DNA of 64,000 nucleotides from Bradyrhizobium sp. NP1 (lineage in GTDB: Bacteria > Pseudomonadota > Alphaproteobacteria > Rhizobiales > Xanthobacteraceae). The notes under the pieces were generated by a model. That model was not told where the DNA came from, did no database searches, and saw nothing but the letters and a program-made list of their open reading frames with translations. The stretch spans positions 1,590,001 through 1,654,000 of the forward strand of contig NZ_CP127385.1 in assembly GCF_030378205.1 (NCBI RefSeq), read 5' to 3'. Positions 46,029 through 55,215 of the stretch are shown piece after piece (position 1 is the stretch's first letter; each line of letters opens with the position of its first letter). Both the position numbers and the translations under genes were made by a program.

Positions 46029-48077
46029 ATGGGACAAGACGTCAGAAGTCCCCGTGGTCCCCGGTGCATCGCGCTGGTGGGCCCATTCCAAAGCGGTAAA
46101 ACCACACTTCTTGAAGCGATATTGGCCCGCACCGGCGCGATCCCGCGGGCCGGCAGCGTCGATGCCGGAACTTCCGTCGGCGACGCCAGCCCCGAGGCCC
46201 GCCATCACAAGATGAGCGTCGGCCTGTCCGCCGCATCAACCAGTTTCATGGGCGACAGCTACACTTTTATTGATTGTCCGGGCTCGGTCGAATTCGCGCA
46301 TGACATGCGCGCGGCGCTGCCCGCCGTCGATGCCGCGATCGTGGTCTGCGAGGCCGACGAGAAGAAGTTGCCGCAGCTGCAGATCATCCTGCGCGAGCTG
46401 GAAGAGCTGCGCATTCCGCGTTTCCTGTTTCTCAACAAGATCGACAAGGCCAACAAGCGCATCCGCGAGACGCTCGCGACGCTGCAGCCGGCCTCCCGCG
46501 TGCCGCTGGTGCTGCGACAGATTCCGATCTGGAAAGGCGAATTGATCGAGGGGTTTGTCGATCTCGCGCTGGAGCGCGCCTTCGTCTACCGCGAGCACAA
46601 GGCTTCCGAGGTCATCGCGCTCGAAGGCGGCGATCTCGATCGCGAGAAGGAAGCGCGCTTCTCGATGCTCGAAAAACTCGCCGACCATGACGACGCGCTG
46701 ATGGAGCAGCTGCTGGAGGACATCGAGCCGCCGCGCGACGCCGTGTTCGACGATCTCGCGCGCGAGCTGCGCGAGGGGCAGATCTGCCCGGTGCTGCTCG
46801 GCGCTGCGCTGCGCGAGAACGGCGTGCTGCGGCTGATGAAGGCGCTGCGCCATGAGGCGCCCGGCGTGGCCGAGACCGCCAAGCGCCTCGGCGTGCCCCA
46901 GACCAAGGACGCGCTCGCCTATATCTTCAAGACCATGCACCTGCAGCACGGCGGCAAGCTGTCGCTGGCGCGCGTGCTCACCGGCCATCTCGACGACGGC
47001 GCGACGCTGCAGAGCTCGTCCGGCGGCGCGGGCCGCATCTCCGGCATCTACGCCACCAGCGGCGCCTATGACAGCAAGCGCCCCTCGGCGGAAGCCGGCG
47101 AAACGGTGGCGCTCGGCAAGCTCGACGCGGTCAGGACCGGCGACACGGTATCGAGCGGCAAGGTTGCGCCGCAGGCGCTGGTCAAGGTCGAGCCGATCGC
47201 GCCGGTGCTCGCGATGTCGGTCGCGGCCGCCGATCGGAAGGACGACGTCAAGCTCGGCCAGGCGCTGCTGCGCCTCAACGAGGAAGATCCGTCGCTGACC
47301 ATGGTGCAGAACCAGCGCACCCACGACATCGTGCTGTGGGGGCAGGGCGAGATGCATCTGCGCGTGGCGCAGGAGCGGCTGCGCGACCGCTTCGCCGTCA
47401 ACGTCAAGTCGCACCCGCCGGCGATCGGCTATCAGGAGACCATCCGCAAAGCCATCACCCAGCGCGGCCGGCACAAGAAGCAGTCGGGCGGTCACGGCCA
47501 GTTCGGCGACGTGGTGCTGGAGATCCGGCCGGTGCCGCGCGGCGAGGGCTTCACGTTCGCGGAGAAAGTGGTCGGCGGCGCGGTGCCGCGCAATTACATC
47601 GGCGCGGTGGAAGAGGGCGTCGTCGACGGGCTGGCGCGCGGGCCGCTCGGCTTCCCCGTCATCGACGTGCAGGTGACGCTGACCGACGGCTCCTATCACA
47701 GCGTCGATTCCTCCGATCTCGCCTTCCGCACCGCGGCGCGGATCGGCGTCAGCGAGGGCCTGCCGCAGTGCCAGCCGGTGCTGCTCGAGCCGATCCATGT
47801 GGTCGAGATCGTCTGCCCGAATGACGCGACCGCCAAGATCAACGCGATCCTGTCGGCGCGGCGCGGCCAGATCCTCGGCTTCGACACCCGCGACGGCTGG
47901 AGCGGATGGGACTGCGTCCGCGCCATGATGCCGGAGGCCGAGATCGGCGAGCTGATTGTTGAGCTGCGCTCGGCGACCGCCGGCGCCGGCAGCTTCACCC
48001 GGCAGTTCGACCATATGGCCGAGGTCACCGGGCGCGCCGCCGACCAGATCATCGCCGCCCATCGCGACGCGGCGTGA
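46029..48077 (+). CDS. Elongation factor G-like GTPase
   Basis: 682-residue translation-factor paralogue. G1 is ALVGPFQSGKTTLLEAIL rather than the AHIDAGKTT of true EF-G; G3 is DCPGS and G4 LFLNKIDKANK. Domain II (about 290-370), domain III with TMVQNQRTHDIVLWGQGEMH, domain IV with HKKQSGGHGQFGDVVLEIRP and PRNYIGAVEEGVVDGLARGP, and domain V with RRGQILGFDTRDGW are all present. It belongs to the EF-G-like group whose task (possibly ribosome recycling or stress translation) is not settled. A canonical fusA should exist elsewhere. Confidence 0.9.
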   Translation: MGQDVRSPRGPRCIALVGPFQSGKTTLLEAILARTGAIPRAGSVDAGTSVGDASPEARHHKMSVGLSAASTSFMGDSYTFIDCPGSVEFAHDMRAALPAVDAAIVVCEADEKKLPQLQIILRELEELRIPRFLFLNKIDKANKRIRETLATLQPASRVPLVLRQIPIWKGELIEGFVDLALERAFVYREHKASEVIALEGGDLDREKEARFSMLEKLADHDDALMEQLLEDIEPPRDAVFDDLARELREGQICPVLLGAALRENGVLRLMKALRHEAPGVAETAKRLGVPQTKDALAYIFKTMHLQHGGKLSLARVLTGHLDDGATLQSSSGGAGRISGIYATSGAYDSKRPSAEAGETVALGKLDAVRTGDTVSSGKVAPQALVKVEPIAPVLAMSVAAADRKDDVKLGQALLRLNEEDPSLTMVQNQRTHDIVLWGQGEMHLRVAQERLRDRFAVNVKSHPPAIGYQETIRKAITQRGRHKKQSGGHGQFGDVVLEIRPVPRGEGFTFAEKVVGGAVPRNYIGAVEEGVVDGLARGPLGFPVIDVQVTLTDGSYHSVDSSDLAFRTAARIGVSEGLPQCQPVLLEPIHVVEIVCPNDATAKINAILSARRGQILGFDTRDGWSGWDCVRAMMPEAEIGELIVELRSATAGAGSFTRQFDHMAEVTGRAADQIIAAHRDAA

Positions 48078-48246
48078 GCATCGCGCAACCTGCGATCCCC
48101 CGAACCGGGATCGCGGGCCGCGCGCCCACCTCAAAACGACCGCGCGCCGGCCTGCGCCTCGCGCGGGTTTTCCCGGACATCCCGAAGCGCGTGCCCCCTG
48201 CACGGAAGGCGGGCGGCACCGTAATGCGCCCTTGCGCTTTGCTGGA

Positions 48247-48267
48247 AATGATGTATTTTACATCATT
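48247..48267. promoter_or_regulatory. Perfect palindrome upstream of the XRE regulator
   Basis: AATGATGTA, TTT, TACATCATT: 9-bp perfect arms, 48 bases ahead of the regulator start and in an AT-rich patch unlike the surrounding DNA. Good candidate for an operator bound by the XRE protein itself. Confidence 0.6.
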
Positions 48268-48314
48268 GTCTTTATCTCAGATATCACTTATCTTGCTTCT
48301 TGCGTGAGGCCATC

Positions 48315-48587
48315 GTGATCACGTCCTTCCAGATGCGTGCGGCGCGGGCGCTGCTCGGGATCGATCAAAAGACCCTGGCTGAGCTTGCTGGCGTTTCGTT
48401 GCCGACCATCCAGCGGATGGAAGCCTCCACGGGCAATGTCCGCGGCGTGGTGGCGTCGCTGACCAAGGTGGTCGACGCGCTCAATCGCGCGGGCGTGGAG
48501 CTGATCGGCGAACACGCGCGCAGCGACAACGGCGGACGCGGCGTTCGCCTCCGGGAGCCGGGGCCGCCGCGAGCCGTCGCGCTTTAG
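48315..48587 (+). CDS. XRE-type helix-turn-helix regulator
   Basis: 90 residues from the GTG at 48315 (GAGG ribosome site 5 bases ahead); a TTG five codons upstream is an alternative. The HTH reads MRAARALLGIDQKTLAELAG, VSLPTIQRMEASTGNVRG, and LTKVVDALNRAGVELIGEH ends the Cro/CI-like fold. It lies 47 bases ahead of the SulP transporter gene and probably controls it through the AATGATGTA palindrome. Confidence 0.85.
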   Translation: MITSFQMRAARALLGIDQKTLAELAGVSLPTIQRMEASTGNVRGVVASLTKVVDALNRAGVELIGEHARSDNGGRGVRLREPGPPRAVAL

Positions 48588-48634
48588 CGGCATCGGGGCC
48601 ATCGCCGCACGATGCAACGGGAGCATGGTGAGGC

Positions 48635-50380
48635 ATGAGCATCGCGAGCGAACGCAGGGCGGGGGCCGTTCGGCCGCATCAGCACCAGCCGAGCTTCGCC
48701 GAGCTTTATGCGCCGAAACTGCTCACTGTGCTGCGCGAGGGCTATCGCCTCGCTGATTTCCGCGCCGATGTGATTTCGGGCCTGACGGTGGCGATCGTGG
48801 CGCTGCCGCTGTCGATGGCGATCGCGATCGCTTCGGGCGTTCCGCCGGCGCGCGGGCTCTACACCGCCGTGGTCGGCGGCTTCATCGTGTCGCTGCTGGG
48901 CGGCAGCCGCTTTCAGATCGGCGGGCCGGCCGGCGCCTTCATCGTGCTGGTCGCGGCGACCGCCGACCGCCACGGCGTCGACGGCGTCATCCTGGCGACG
49001 ATGATGGCGGGCGCGTTCCTGATCGCGGGGGGACTGCTTCGCCTCGGCACCTACATCAAGTTCATTCCCTATCCGGTGACGGTCGGCTTCACCGCCGGCA
49101 TCGCGGTGATCATCTTCGCAAGCCAGCTCAAGGATCTGTTCGGCATCACGCTTCCCGCCAAGGAGCCGGGCGAATTGATACCGAAGCTCGCAGCCCTTGC
49201 CGGCGGGCTGCATACTGCGAATTTCTCCGCGATCCTGCTCGCCGCCGCCAGCATCCTGATCATCGCGGTGCTCAGGAAGCTGCGGCCGACCTGGCCCGGC
49301 ATCCTGATCGCAGTCGCTGTCGCAGCTATCTGCACCTATGCGTTGGCGTTGCCGGTCGAGACCATCGGCACCCGCTTCGGCGGCATCCCGCGCGAGCTGC
49401 CGGCGCCGGCGCTGCCGGCCTTCTCGCTGGAGAAGGTGAGGGCGGTGCTGCCCGACGCCATCGCGTTCGCGCTGCTCGGCGCCATCGAGTCGCTGCTCTC
49501 GGCCGTCGTCGCCGACGGCATGACCGGGCGCCGTCACCGCTCCAATTGCGAGCTGGTGGCGCAGGGCTTCGCCAATATCGGCTCGGCGCTGTTCGGCGGC
49601 ATCTGCGTCACCGGCACGATCGCGCGCACCGCGACCAATGTCCGCGCCGGCGCACGCGGTCCGGTCTCGGGGATGCTGCACTCGGCCTTCCTGCTCGCCT
49701 TCATGCTGATCGCCGCTCCGCTCGCGAGCTACATCCCGCTTGCGGCACTCGCTTCCGTGCTGGTCGTGGTGGCCTGGAACATGGCCGAGAAGCAGGAATT
49801 CGCGACCCTGGTCCGCTCCTCCTGGGCGGACGCCACCGTGCTGCTCGCGACCTTCCTGCTCACCATCTTCCGCGACCTCACCGAAGGCATCCTGGTCGGC
49901 TTCGCGCTCGGCGCGGTGATCTTCATCAACCGCATGGCGCAGATGACCGGCATCGAGGGCGGAACGCCGCTGGTCGCCGCCGACCGCGCCGACCATGGCG
50001 ACGGCGACCGCGTGCCCTATGATTCCAGGCTCGCCGTCGATCGCGACGTGCTGGTCTACCGCATCACCGGCGCATTCTTCTTCGGCGCGGCGCAGGCGGT
50101 CGGCAGCGTGCTCGACGGCATTGCCGACAAACAGAAGGGGTTCGTGGTCGACTTCGCCGCGGTCCCGTTCCTGGATTCCACCGCGGCGAATGCAATGGGC
50201 CGTGTCGCGGCCAAGGCGCACCGGCAGGGCATCAGGCTGTTCATCACCGGCGCTTCGCCCACGGTGCGACGGGCGCTGTTGACCCATGGCGTGAGCCCGC
50301 CGCGGGCGCGCTTCCGCGAGACCATCGAGCGCGCGGTGGCCGATATCAAGGGGAAGCTGAGGCCTTCTCAGGCCGGCTGA
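48635..50380 (+). CDS. SulP family inorganic anion transporter with STAS domain
   Basis: 581 residues. ADVISGLTVAIVALPLSMAI is the SulP start, followed by about ten or more membrane segments, including GGSRFQIGGPAGAFIVLVAA, GYTAGIAV-like VGFTAGIAVIIFASQL, and GMTGRRHRSNCELVAQGFAN with GSALFGGICVTGTIARTATN. The C-terminal STAS domain (about 460-570) includes VLVYRITGAFFFGAAQAVGS and VVDFAAVPFLDSTAANAMGR. Carries sulfate, bicarbonate or dicarboxylate; which one is not clear. Confidence 0.94.
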   Translation: MSIASERRAGAVRPHQHQPSFAELYAPKLLTVLREGYRLADFRADVISGLTVAIVALPLSMAIAIASGVPPARGLYTAVVGGFIVSLLGGSRFQIGGPAGAFIVLVAATADRHGVDGVILATMMAGAFLIAGGLLRLGTYIKFIPYPVTVGFTAGIAVIIFASQLKDLFGITLPAKEPGELIPKLAALAGGLHTANFSAILLAAASILIIAVLRKLRPTWPGILIAVAVAAICTYALALPVETIGTRFGGIPRELPAPALPAFSLEKVRAVLPDAIAFALLGAIESLLSAVVADGMTGRRHRSNCELVAQGFANIGSALFGGICVTGTIARTATNVRAGARGPVSGMLHSAFLLAFMLIAAPLASYIPLAALASVLVVVAWNMAEKQEFATLVRSSWADATVLLATFLLTIFRDLTEGILVGFALGAVIFINRMAQMTGIEGGTPLVAADRADHGDGDRVPYDSRLAVDRDVLVYRITGAFFFGAAQAVGSVLDGIADKQKGFVVDFAAVPFLDSTAANAMGRVAAKAHRQGIRLFITGASPTVRRALLTHGVSPPRARFRETIERAVADIKGKLRPSQAG

Positions 50381-50398
50381 TTTCGTGAACATTGTGCC

Positions 50399-51064
50399 GT
50401 GCCGAGAAGGATGGCGGCGCGGACAATGCTCGATACCCATCGCAACATCACGCTGGCCTGCGCGCTCAGCGCGCTCGCCGGTTATGTCGACAGCATCGGC
50501 TATCTGCATCTCGGCGGCCTGTTCGTCTCCTTCATGAGCGGCAACTCGACCCGGCTCGGCGTCAGCCTCGCCGCGGCACATTGGTGGGACGCGTCGGCGG
50601 CGCTCGGCCTGATCGTGCTGTTTGTGGTCGGCGCCGGCTTTGGCAGCCTGATCGTGCGCGGGCGCAGCCGCTATTGCCAGTGCTGGCTCCTGCTGGTCGA
50701 GGCGCTGCTGCTCGCGGGCGCAGGGCTCGGCCATGCGCTCGGCGCGCACGACGATCTTGCGGTTGCTGCGATCGTGCTGGCGATGGGCCTGGAAAACGCG
50801 GTGTTCCAGATCGAGGGCGGCTCCGGCCTCGGGCTCACCTATGTCACGGGCGCGCTGGTCAAGGTCGGCCAGCTGGCGGCCAGTGCGATCACCGGCGGCC
50901 CGCGGTTCGCATGGCTGCCGAACCTGATGCTGTGGGCGGCGCTGGTTGCCGGCGGCGTCGGCGGCGCGCTCGCCTATCGCGCGATCAACCTCGCCGCAAT
51001 CTGGTTTGCCGCCGCCGTGGCGCTGCTGCTCGCCGTGTTCGCGGCGGTGACCGCGAAGCGCTAG
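50399..51064 (+). CDS. DUF1275 (YoaK) family membrane protein
   Basis: About 212 to 221 residues, six hydrophobic segments. YoaK motifs: CALSALAGYVDSIGYLHLGG, LFVSFMSGNSTRLGVSLAAA, AMGLENAVFQIEGGSGLGLT and YVTGALVKVGQLAASAITGG. Starts are uncertain: GTG at 50399, ATG at 50411 (its AAGG is too close) or ATG at 50426 (MLDTHRN). Role unknown. Confidence 0.86.
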   Translation: MPRRMAARTMLDTHRNITLACALSALAGYVDSIGYLHLGGLFVSFMSGNSTRLGVSLAAAHWWDASAALGLIVLFVVGAGFGSLIVRGRSRYCQCWLLLVEALLLAGAGLGHALGAHDDLAVAAIVLAMGLENAVFQIEGGSGLGLTYVTGALVKVGQLAASAITGGPRFAWLPNLMLWAALVAGGVGGALAYRAINLAAIWFAAAVALLLAVFAAVTAKR

Positions 51065-51124
51065 CATTTTCGGAAAATTCGCGTCGGCATTGACAGCGTC
51101 CGCCGCTTGTCCGATGTCACAGGC

Positions 51125-51967
51125 ATGACCCGCCACGTCAAAGGCCCCGCCGCCTGCCTGCTCGGATGGCCGGCCGCGCATTCGCGATCGCCGCTGATCC
51201 ATCACTACTGGCTCCGCACGCTCGGGATTGAGGGCGGCTACAGCATCGAGGCGGTTCCGCCGGAAGGCTTTGCCGAATTCGTGCAGCACCTTGCGACGCA
51301 CGGCTTCGTCGGCGCCAACGTCACCATCCCGCACAAGGAGCGGGTGCTGGCGCTGTCGAAGCCGGATGCGCGCGCCCGCGCCGTGGGCGCCGCCAACACG
51401 CTGTGGTACCAGGCCGGCGAATTGTGCTCGACCAACACCGACATCGAAGGCTTCATCAACAATCTCGACGCCTGCGCGCCCGGCTGGGACAAGGTGGAGG
51501 AAGCGCTGGTGCTCGGCGCCGGCGGCTCCTCGCGCGCCGTCGTGTTCGGCCTGATCGAGCGCGGCGTCAGATGCGTGCATCTCGCCAACCGCACGCTGGA
51601 GCGGGCGCAGGCGCTGGCCGGCCAGTTCGGCAGCGCCGTGCAGCCGCTGGCCTGGAATGCCGTGAACGCGGCGTTGCCGCGAGCCGGGCTGCTGGTCAAC
51701 ACCACCTCGCTCGGCATGCAGGGCCAGCCGCCGCTCGAGCTCGATGTCGGGCTGCTCCCGGCGGACGCCGTGGTCGCCGATCTCGTCTATGTGCCGCTTC
51801 GCACGCCACTCCTGGCGGCGGCAGGGGAGCGCGGACTGAAGGTTGCCGACGGTCTCGGCATGCTGCTGCACCAGGCGGTGCGCGGCTTCGAATTGTGGTT
51901 CGGCCGGCGTCCGCAGGTGACGGCGGAACTGCGCGCGCTCGTCGAGGCCGATCTCGCGCATAGCTGA
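51125..51967 (+). CDS. Shikimate dehydrogenase family protein
   Basis: 280 residues. Substrate site AHSRSPLIHHYWL (Ser-x-Ser), FVGANVTIPHKERVLAL with the catalytic Lys, AVGAANTLWYQ and TNTDIEGFINNL; NADP-binding loop VLGAGGSSRAVVFGL and ANRTLERAQAL; C-terminal GLGMLLHQAVRGFELWFG. Reduces 3-dehydroshikimate, or a related substrate if this is a paralogue of the main aroE. A TTG at 51107 is an alternative start. Confidence 0.9.
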   Translation: MTRHVKGPAACLLGWPAAHSRSPLIHHYWLRTLGIEGGYSIEAVPPEGFAEFVQHLATHGFVGANVTIPHKERVLALSKPDARARAVGAANTLWYQAGELCSTNTDIEGFINNLDACAPGWDKVEEALVLGAGGSSRAVVFGLIERGVRCVHLANRTLERAQALAGQFGSAVQPLAWNAVNAALPRAGLLVNTTSLGMQGQPPLELDVGLLPADAVVADLVYVPLRTPLLAAAGERGLKVADGLGMLLHQAVRGFELWFGRRPQVTAELRALVEADLAHS

Positions 51968-52084
51968 TCGATCGCGTAGCGGCGGCGGTCGCCTGATCAC
52001 GCCTCTTTGAGCGCGGAATACGGTACGGCGAGCGGGGTCCTGTCGTTAGATCGGATCAGTTCCCCGTCCTGCCGGAGAGCCCTT

Positions 52085-52711
52085 ATGCCCGCCCGCCGCC
52101 CCTCGCTTTTCCGTCCGCTTGCCGCCGTCGCCATGGTCGCCGCGTCATCGCTTTATGCGCTGGCCCAGCAGCCGCCGTCGCCCTCGCGGGTGCGTGGCAC
52201 GATCGAGGCCGTCGACGGCGACCTCGTCGCGGTGAAGTCGCGTAGCGGCGAGGACGTCAAGCTGCACATGACCGCCGACCTGCGCGTGGTCGGGATCACC
52301 AGGATTTCGCTCGCCGACGTCAAGGTCGGCTCCTTCATCGGCGCCACCACGGTGCCGGGCGCCGACGGCATGCCGAAGGCGCTCGAGGTGCATGTGTTCC
52401 CCGAGGACATGCGCGGCACCGGCGAGGGATCGCGGCCCTACGATCTGCGTCCCAACTCGACCATGACCAACGCCACGGTGGCAGAGAGCGTCGTCGGCAA
52501 TGACGGGCACACCCTGCTGGTCAAGTACAAGGACGGCGAGAAGAAGGTGCTGGTCTCGCCCGACACGCCGGTCGTGACCTATGTGCCGGCCGACAAGTCC
52601 GACCTCAAGGCCGGCGCCAAGGTGATCGCCTTCGTCAAGCCGCTCTCCGACGGCTCGTTCGAGACCAACCGCATCAGCGTCGGCCGCGACGGCCTGACCC
52701 CGCCGATGTGA
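52085..52711 (+). CDS. Exported protein, paralogue of 55216
   Basis: 208 residues with a signal peptide (FRPLAAVAMVAASSLYALAQ). The mature protein starts with a small beta domain, RVRGTIEAVDGDLVAVKSRS, then VKLHMTADLRVV and VKVGSFIGATTVPGADGMPK; the middle has the conserved ALEVHVFPEDMRG and YDLRPNSTMTNATVAE. The RGxIxAVDGxxLxVKSRxG segment recalls OB-like DUF5666 domains. Cell-envelope role unknown. It shares most of its length with the gene at 55216. Confidence 0.75.
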   Translation: MPARRPSLFRPLAAVAMVAASSLYALAQQPPSPSRVRGTIEAVDGDLVAVKSRSGEDVKLHMTADLRVVGITRISLADVKVGSFIGATTVPGADGMPKALEVHVFPEDMRGTGEGSRPYDLRPNSTMTNATVAESVVGNDGHTLLVKYKDGEKKVLVSPDTPVVTYVPADKSDLKAGAKVIAFVKPLSDGSFETNRISVGRDGLTPPM

Positions 52712-52816
52712 GGCCGTGTTGTCCGGGAGAGGTGAGCTCGACCTCTGATGTAGCGACTCCATTCAAGGGCCAGCAAGCTTTAGCCGTCATGCTTCGGAAG
52801 CCTCTGGACCGCCACG

Positions 52817-53917
52817 CTAGATGGGGTTCTGCTCGGAGAGGAGAGCCGCCAGCGTAGCGACCAATTCCGACTGTCTTCGGACCCCCGTCTTGGCGAAGAT
52901 CGACTTGAGGTGCTTGCGCATGGTTTCGGGCGAAACCCCGAGCTTCAGCGCCTCCGTGTGCAAGTCGCTTCCCGAGCCCAGGGCAACGGCAAGCCGCGCC
53001 TCCGCCTGCGTGAGATCAAAACCGGCCTGAAGCGTTCTTGCTGTCGGAAGCGATCGCTGCTCCGGATCCACGATCACCACCAGCGCGTGAAAGGACGACA
53101 GCGCCGATTCACAAAGTCCGGGACAGCGGATCGCATAGACCAGAAGCGGCAACCTGTCTTGCCTCGGGAAGATAATTGACGGCGCCGACGACGCGTCCTC
53201 TGCCCAGAGCAGGCTTTTGATCGCGGCGTTCAGTTCAGCGCTCGCCGTCTGGCTCCGCGAAAACAGGCGCTTGTGGCTGATGAAGACGTCTTCGCCGAAC
53301 AGCTGCTCCGCGGCCTGATTGACTCGCACGACGTCACCCCGGCGGTTCAGCAGCAGAGCAGCCTTCTGGGTGACGTCGAATGCAGCAAGCGCGCCCTCGC
53401 CGCGCGTGAAGGCGAGAGCGCTGGCGGTCGCGGCGATGCTGTCCAGGTTTTGCGCCAGCCGCGCGAGCGATCGCAGTTCAGACGGACTGAACAGGTCCTG
53501 CGCTGCCGATCGCTGGATCGAAAGCGCCCATACGTTGTCGCCTTTTCCGACTCGAACGCCTGCGAAGCCATGCAGTCCACAGCGCGCGAGAAAATCCTGA
53601 TAATACCCGCTCTTTCGTATCTCGTCCGGTGAGACAAAGTCGAGGTCGGTTACCGCGCCCCTTTCGATCATCAAGGACACTCCGCGCAGGCGTTCGTCCC
53701 TGTCGATCCAGCCGTTGCGGACATAAAAGTCGAAGGTTGGGAGGATCGATTCGCATGCCGGGACGTAAGGCAGCGCCCCTCTGTTGGGAAACATCAGCGC
53801 GCCAAGCGAACCGGTCTCGACGCTGACCATTTCCATGACGGAATTCCAGCGACTGGAATCGATCGCCGCGGCGGCGAAGGCCTCGGTAATTTTCGCAATG
53901 TCGAAATCGGACGTCAT
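52817..53917 (-). CDS. LuxR-type transcriptional regulator
   Basis: 366 residues. C-terminal LuxR HTH at about 305-360: FDLTQAEARLAVALGSGSDL, ALKLGVSPETMRKHLKSIFA and KTGVRRQSELVATLAAL. The N-terminal 190 residues look GAF-like, followed by a PAS-like segment (AALLLNRRGDVVRVNQAAEQ, LFGEDVFISHKRLF). Effector unknown. It is divergent from the porin-like gene at 54134 with about 215 bases between. Confidence 0.88.
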   Translation of the reverse strand: MTSDFDIAKITEAFAAAAIDSSRWNSVMEMVSVETGSLGALMFPNRGALPYVPACESILPTFDFYVRNGWIDRDERLRGVSLMIERGAVTDLDFVSPDEIRKSGYYQDFLARCGLHGFAGVRVGKGDNVWALSIQRSAAQDLFSPSELRSLARLAQNLDSIAATASALAFTRGEGALAAFDVTQKAALLLNRRGDVVRVNQAAEQLFGEDVFISHKRLFSRSQTASAELNAAIKSLLWAEDASSAPSIIFPRQDRLPLLVYAIRCPGLCESALSSFHALVVIVDPEQRSLPTARTLQAGFDLTQAEARLAVALGSGSDLHTEALKLGVSPETMRKHLKSIFAKTGVRRQSELVATLAALLSEQNPI

Positions 53918-54133
53918 AGGAGTCTGATCGACAGCAAAATCAGCAGCAGCATCAGGGGCAATGTTGCCGGATGTCGCGCGACATTCTGACCGGGGAAGAT
54001 GTGCCGTTTCGGCAACAGACGGTCGTCACGATTGGCATATGCCCCGTTTGGGGCAGGCCCGTCGCCCTGCTTCCCGGTCAAGTATCGCCCTGGGGGCGAT
54101 CTTCAAAGTCGCCGATTCGATTGGGGAATTGAA

Positions 54134-54913
54134 ATGAAGTTTCTAACGAGCACGGCGATCATTCTTGCGGCGTTGGGCGCCGTGTCAGCGCATGCGGCAG
54201 ACCTCGGGGCACGGCCCTACACCAAGGCTCCCGCTTATGTGGCGCCGAGTTACAATTGGGGCGGCTTCTATGTCGGAGCCCATGTCGGCTATGGGTGGGC
54301 TGATACCAACGCAGATCAATACAACCTTGCCGGCGTATTCCAGGGCGGCGGGACAGGAAATGCGGACGGCGTGCTGGGCGGCGGCCAGATCGGCTACAAT
54401 TGGGTGTTTGCACCGAACTGGCTCTTGGGCGTCGAGGCGGACATTTCCGGCGCGGACATCCGCGGCAGCTCGTCGGGGACGATCCCCGGGCAAGGATCCT
54501 CGACGGTCAGCTCGAAAATCGACTATCTCGGCACGGCACGCGGACGAATCGGCTATTTCTCAAACAACGTCCTGCTCTACGCGACGGGTGGCGCCGCCTG
54601 GGCCGGCACAAAAGCGACCCGTGAAATCACCGCGGTTGCCAATCCGGCAGCAGCCGCTCTCGTTGGACAAGCCCCAAGTTCAAGCAGCAATCCTGTCGGC
54701 TGGACCGCCGGCGGCGGCCTGGAGTGGGGTTTTGCGTCGAACTGGTCGGCAAAGGTCGAGTACCTCTACACCGAATTCGACACGTCATCGACGTTCACCT
54801 ATGTCTTCCCGACCAACGTGGCGGATCGCCGCTTCGAGAGCAACACGCATCTTCACACGGTGAAATTCGGCGTGAACTATCACTTTGGCGGCCCCGTCGT
54901 CGCCAAGTATTGA
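54134..54913 (+). CDS. Omp31-type outer-membrane beta-barrel protein
   Basis: 259 residues with signal peptide MKFLTSTAIILAALGAVSAH (cut at AHA-AD). Typical rhizobial opacity/Omp25-31 pattern: YNWGGFYVGAHVGYGWADTN, GGGQIGYNWVFAPNWLLGVE, DYLGTARGRIGYFSNNVLLY, GWTAGGGLEWGFASNWSAKV and the C-terminal LHTVKFGVNYHFGG. Eight-stranded barrel likely. Divergent from the LuxR gene, which may control it. Confidence 0.92.
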   Translation: MKFLTSTAIILAALGAVSAHAADLGARPYTKAPAYVAPSYNWGGFYVGAHVGYGWADTNADQYNLAGVFQGGGTGNADGVLGGGQIGYNWVFAPNWLLGVEADISGADIRGSSSGTIPGQGSSTVSSKIDYLGTARGRIGYFSNNVLLYATGGAAWAGTKATREITAVANPAAAALVGQAPSSSSNPVGWTAGGGLEWGFASNWSAKVEYLYTEFDTSSTFTYVFPTNVADRRFESNTHLHTVKFGVNYHFGGPVVAKY

Positions 54914-55215
54914 CGCACTCCCCTTCAGCTCGGCCCGGCCCACGCTGGGATCGCTGGCTGTCGGTGATCAATGCTCCTCGCCTGTGTCGCATCCAACGAT
55001 GCGACACAGGCGAAGCCGTGCTTCGGAAGGAGCGGCCGCCGACCGCGGCCTGTACCTCTCCCCGTCGTCGGGGAGAGGGGTCTAGTCCCTCGATATCCTG
55101 CCCCTGCGAGAGTGGTTCGCCTCTCACTTAAGCGAGAGCGGCGTCTCGCATCGGAATAGTGCTCACCCCGTGGTGTTTTGCGATCGGTTGGTCGCTCAAA
55201 CGGGAGGACAGGGTC
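54914..55215. other. Intergenic region with several palindromes, no gene
   Basis: Contains a perfect 15-bp inverted repeat, CGCCTGTGTCGCATC and GATGCGACACAGGCG around CAAC (54979-55012), and a CTCTCCCC/GGGGAGAG hairpin near 55066 related to the repeat at 28041. A further GCGAGAG-rich stretch precedes the next gene. No coding frame. Confidence 0.6.

Noticed and set aside
46236..48203. Open frame of about 650 codons on the minus strand
   Set aside because: Antisense to the EF-G-like gene, which has all expected domains.
48584..52000. Long open frame of more than 1100 codons on the minus strand
   Set aside because: It runs antisense to SulP, DUF1275 and the shikimate dehydrogenase gene, has Arg/Asp/Gly/Gln-rich shadow composition and no family motif. 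High-G+C genomes produce such frames.
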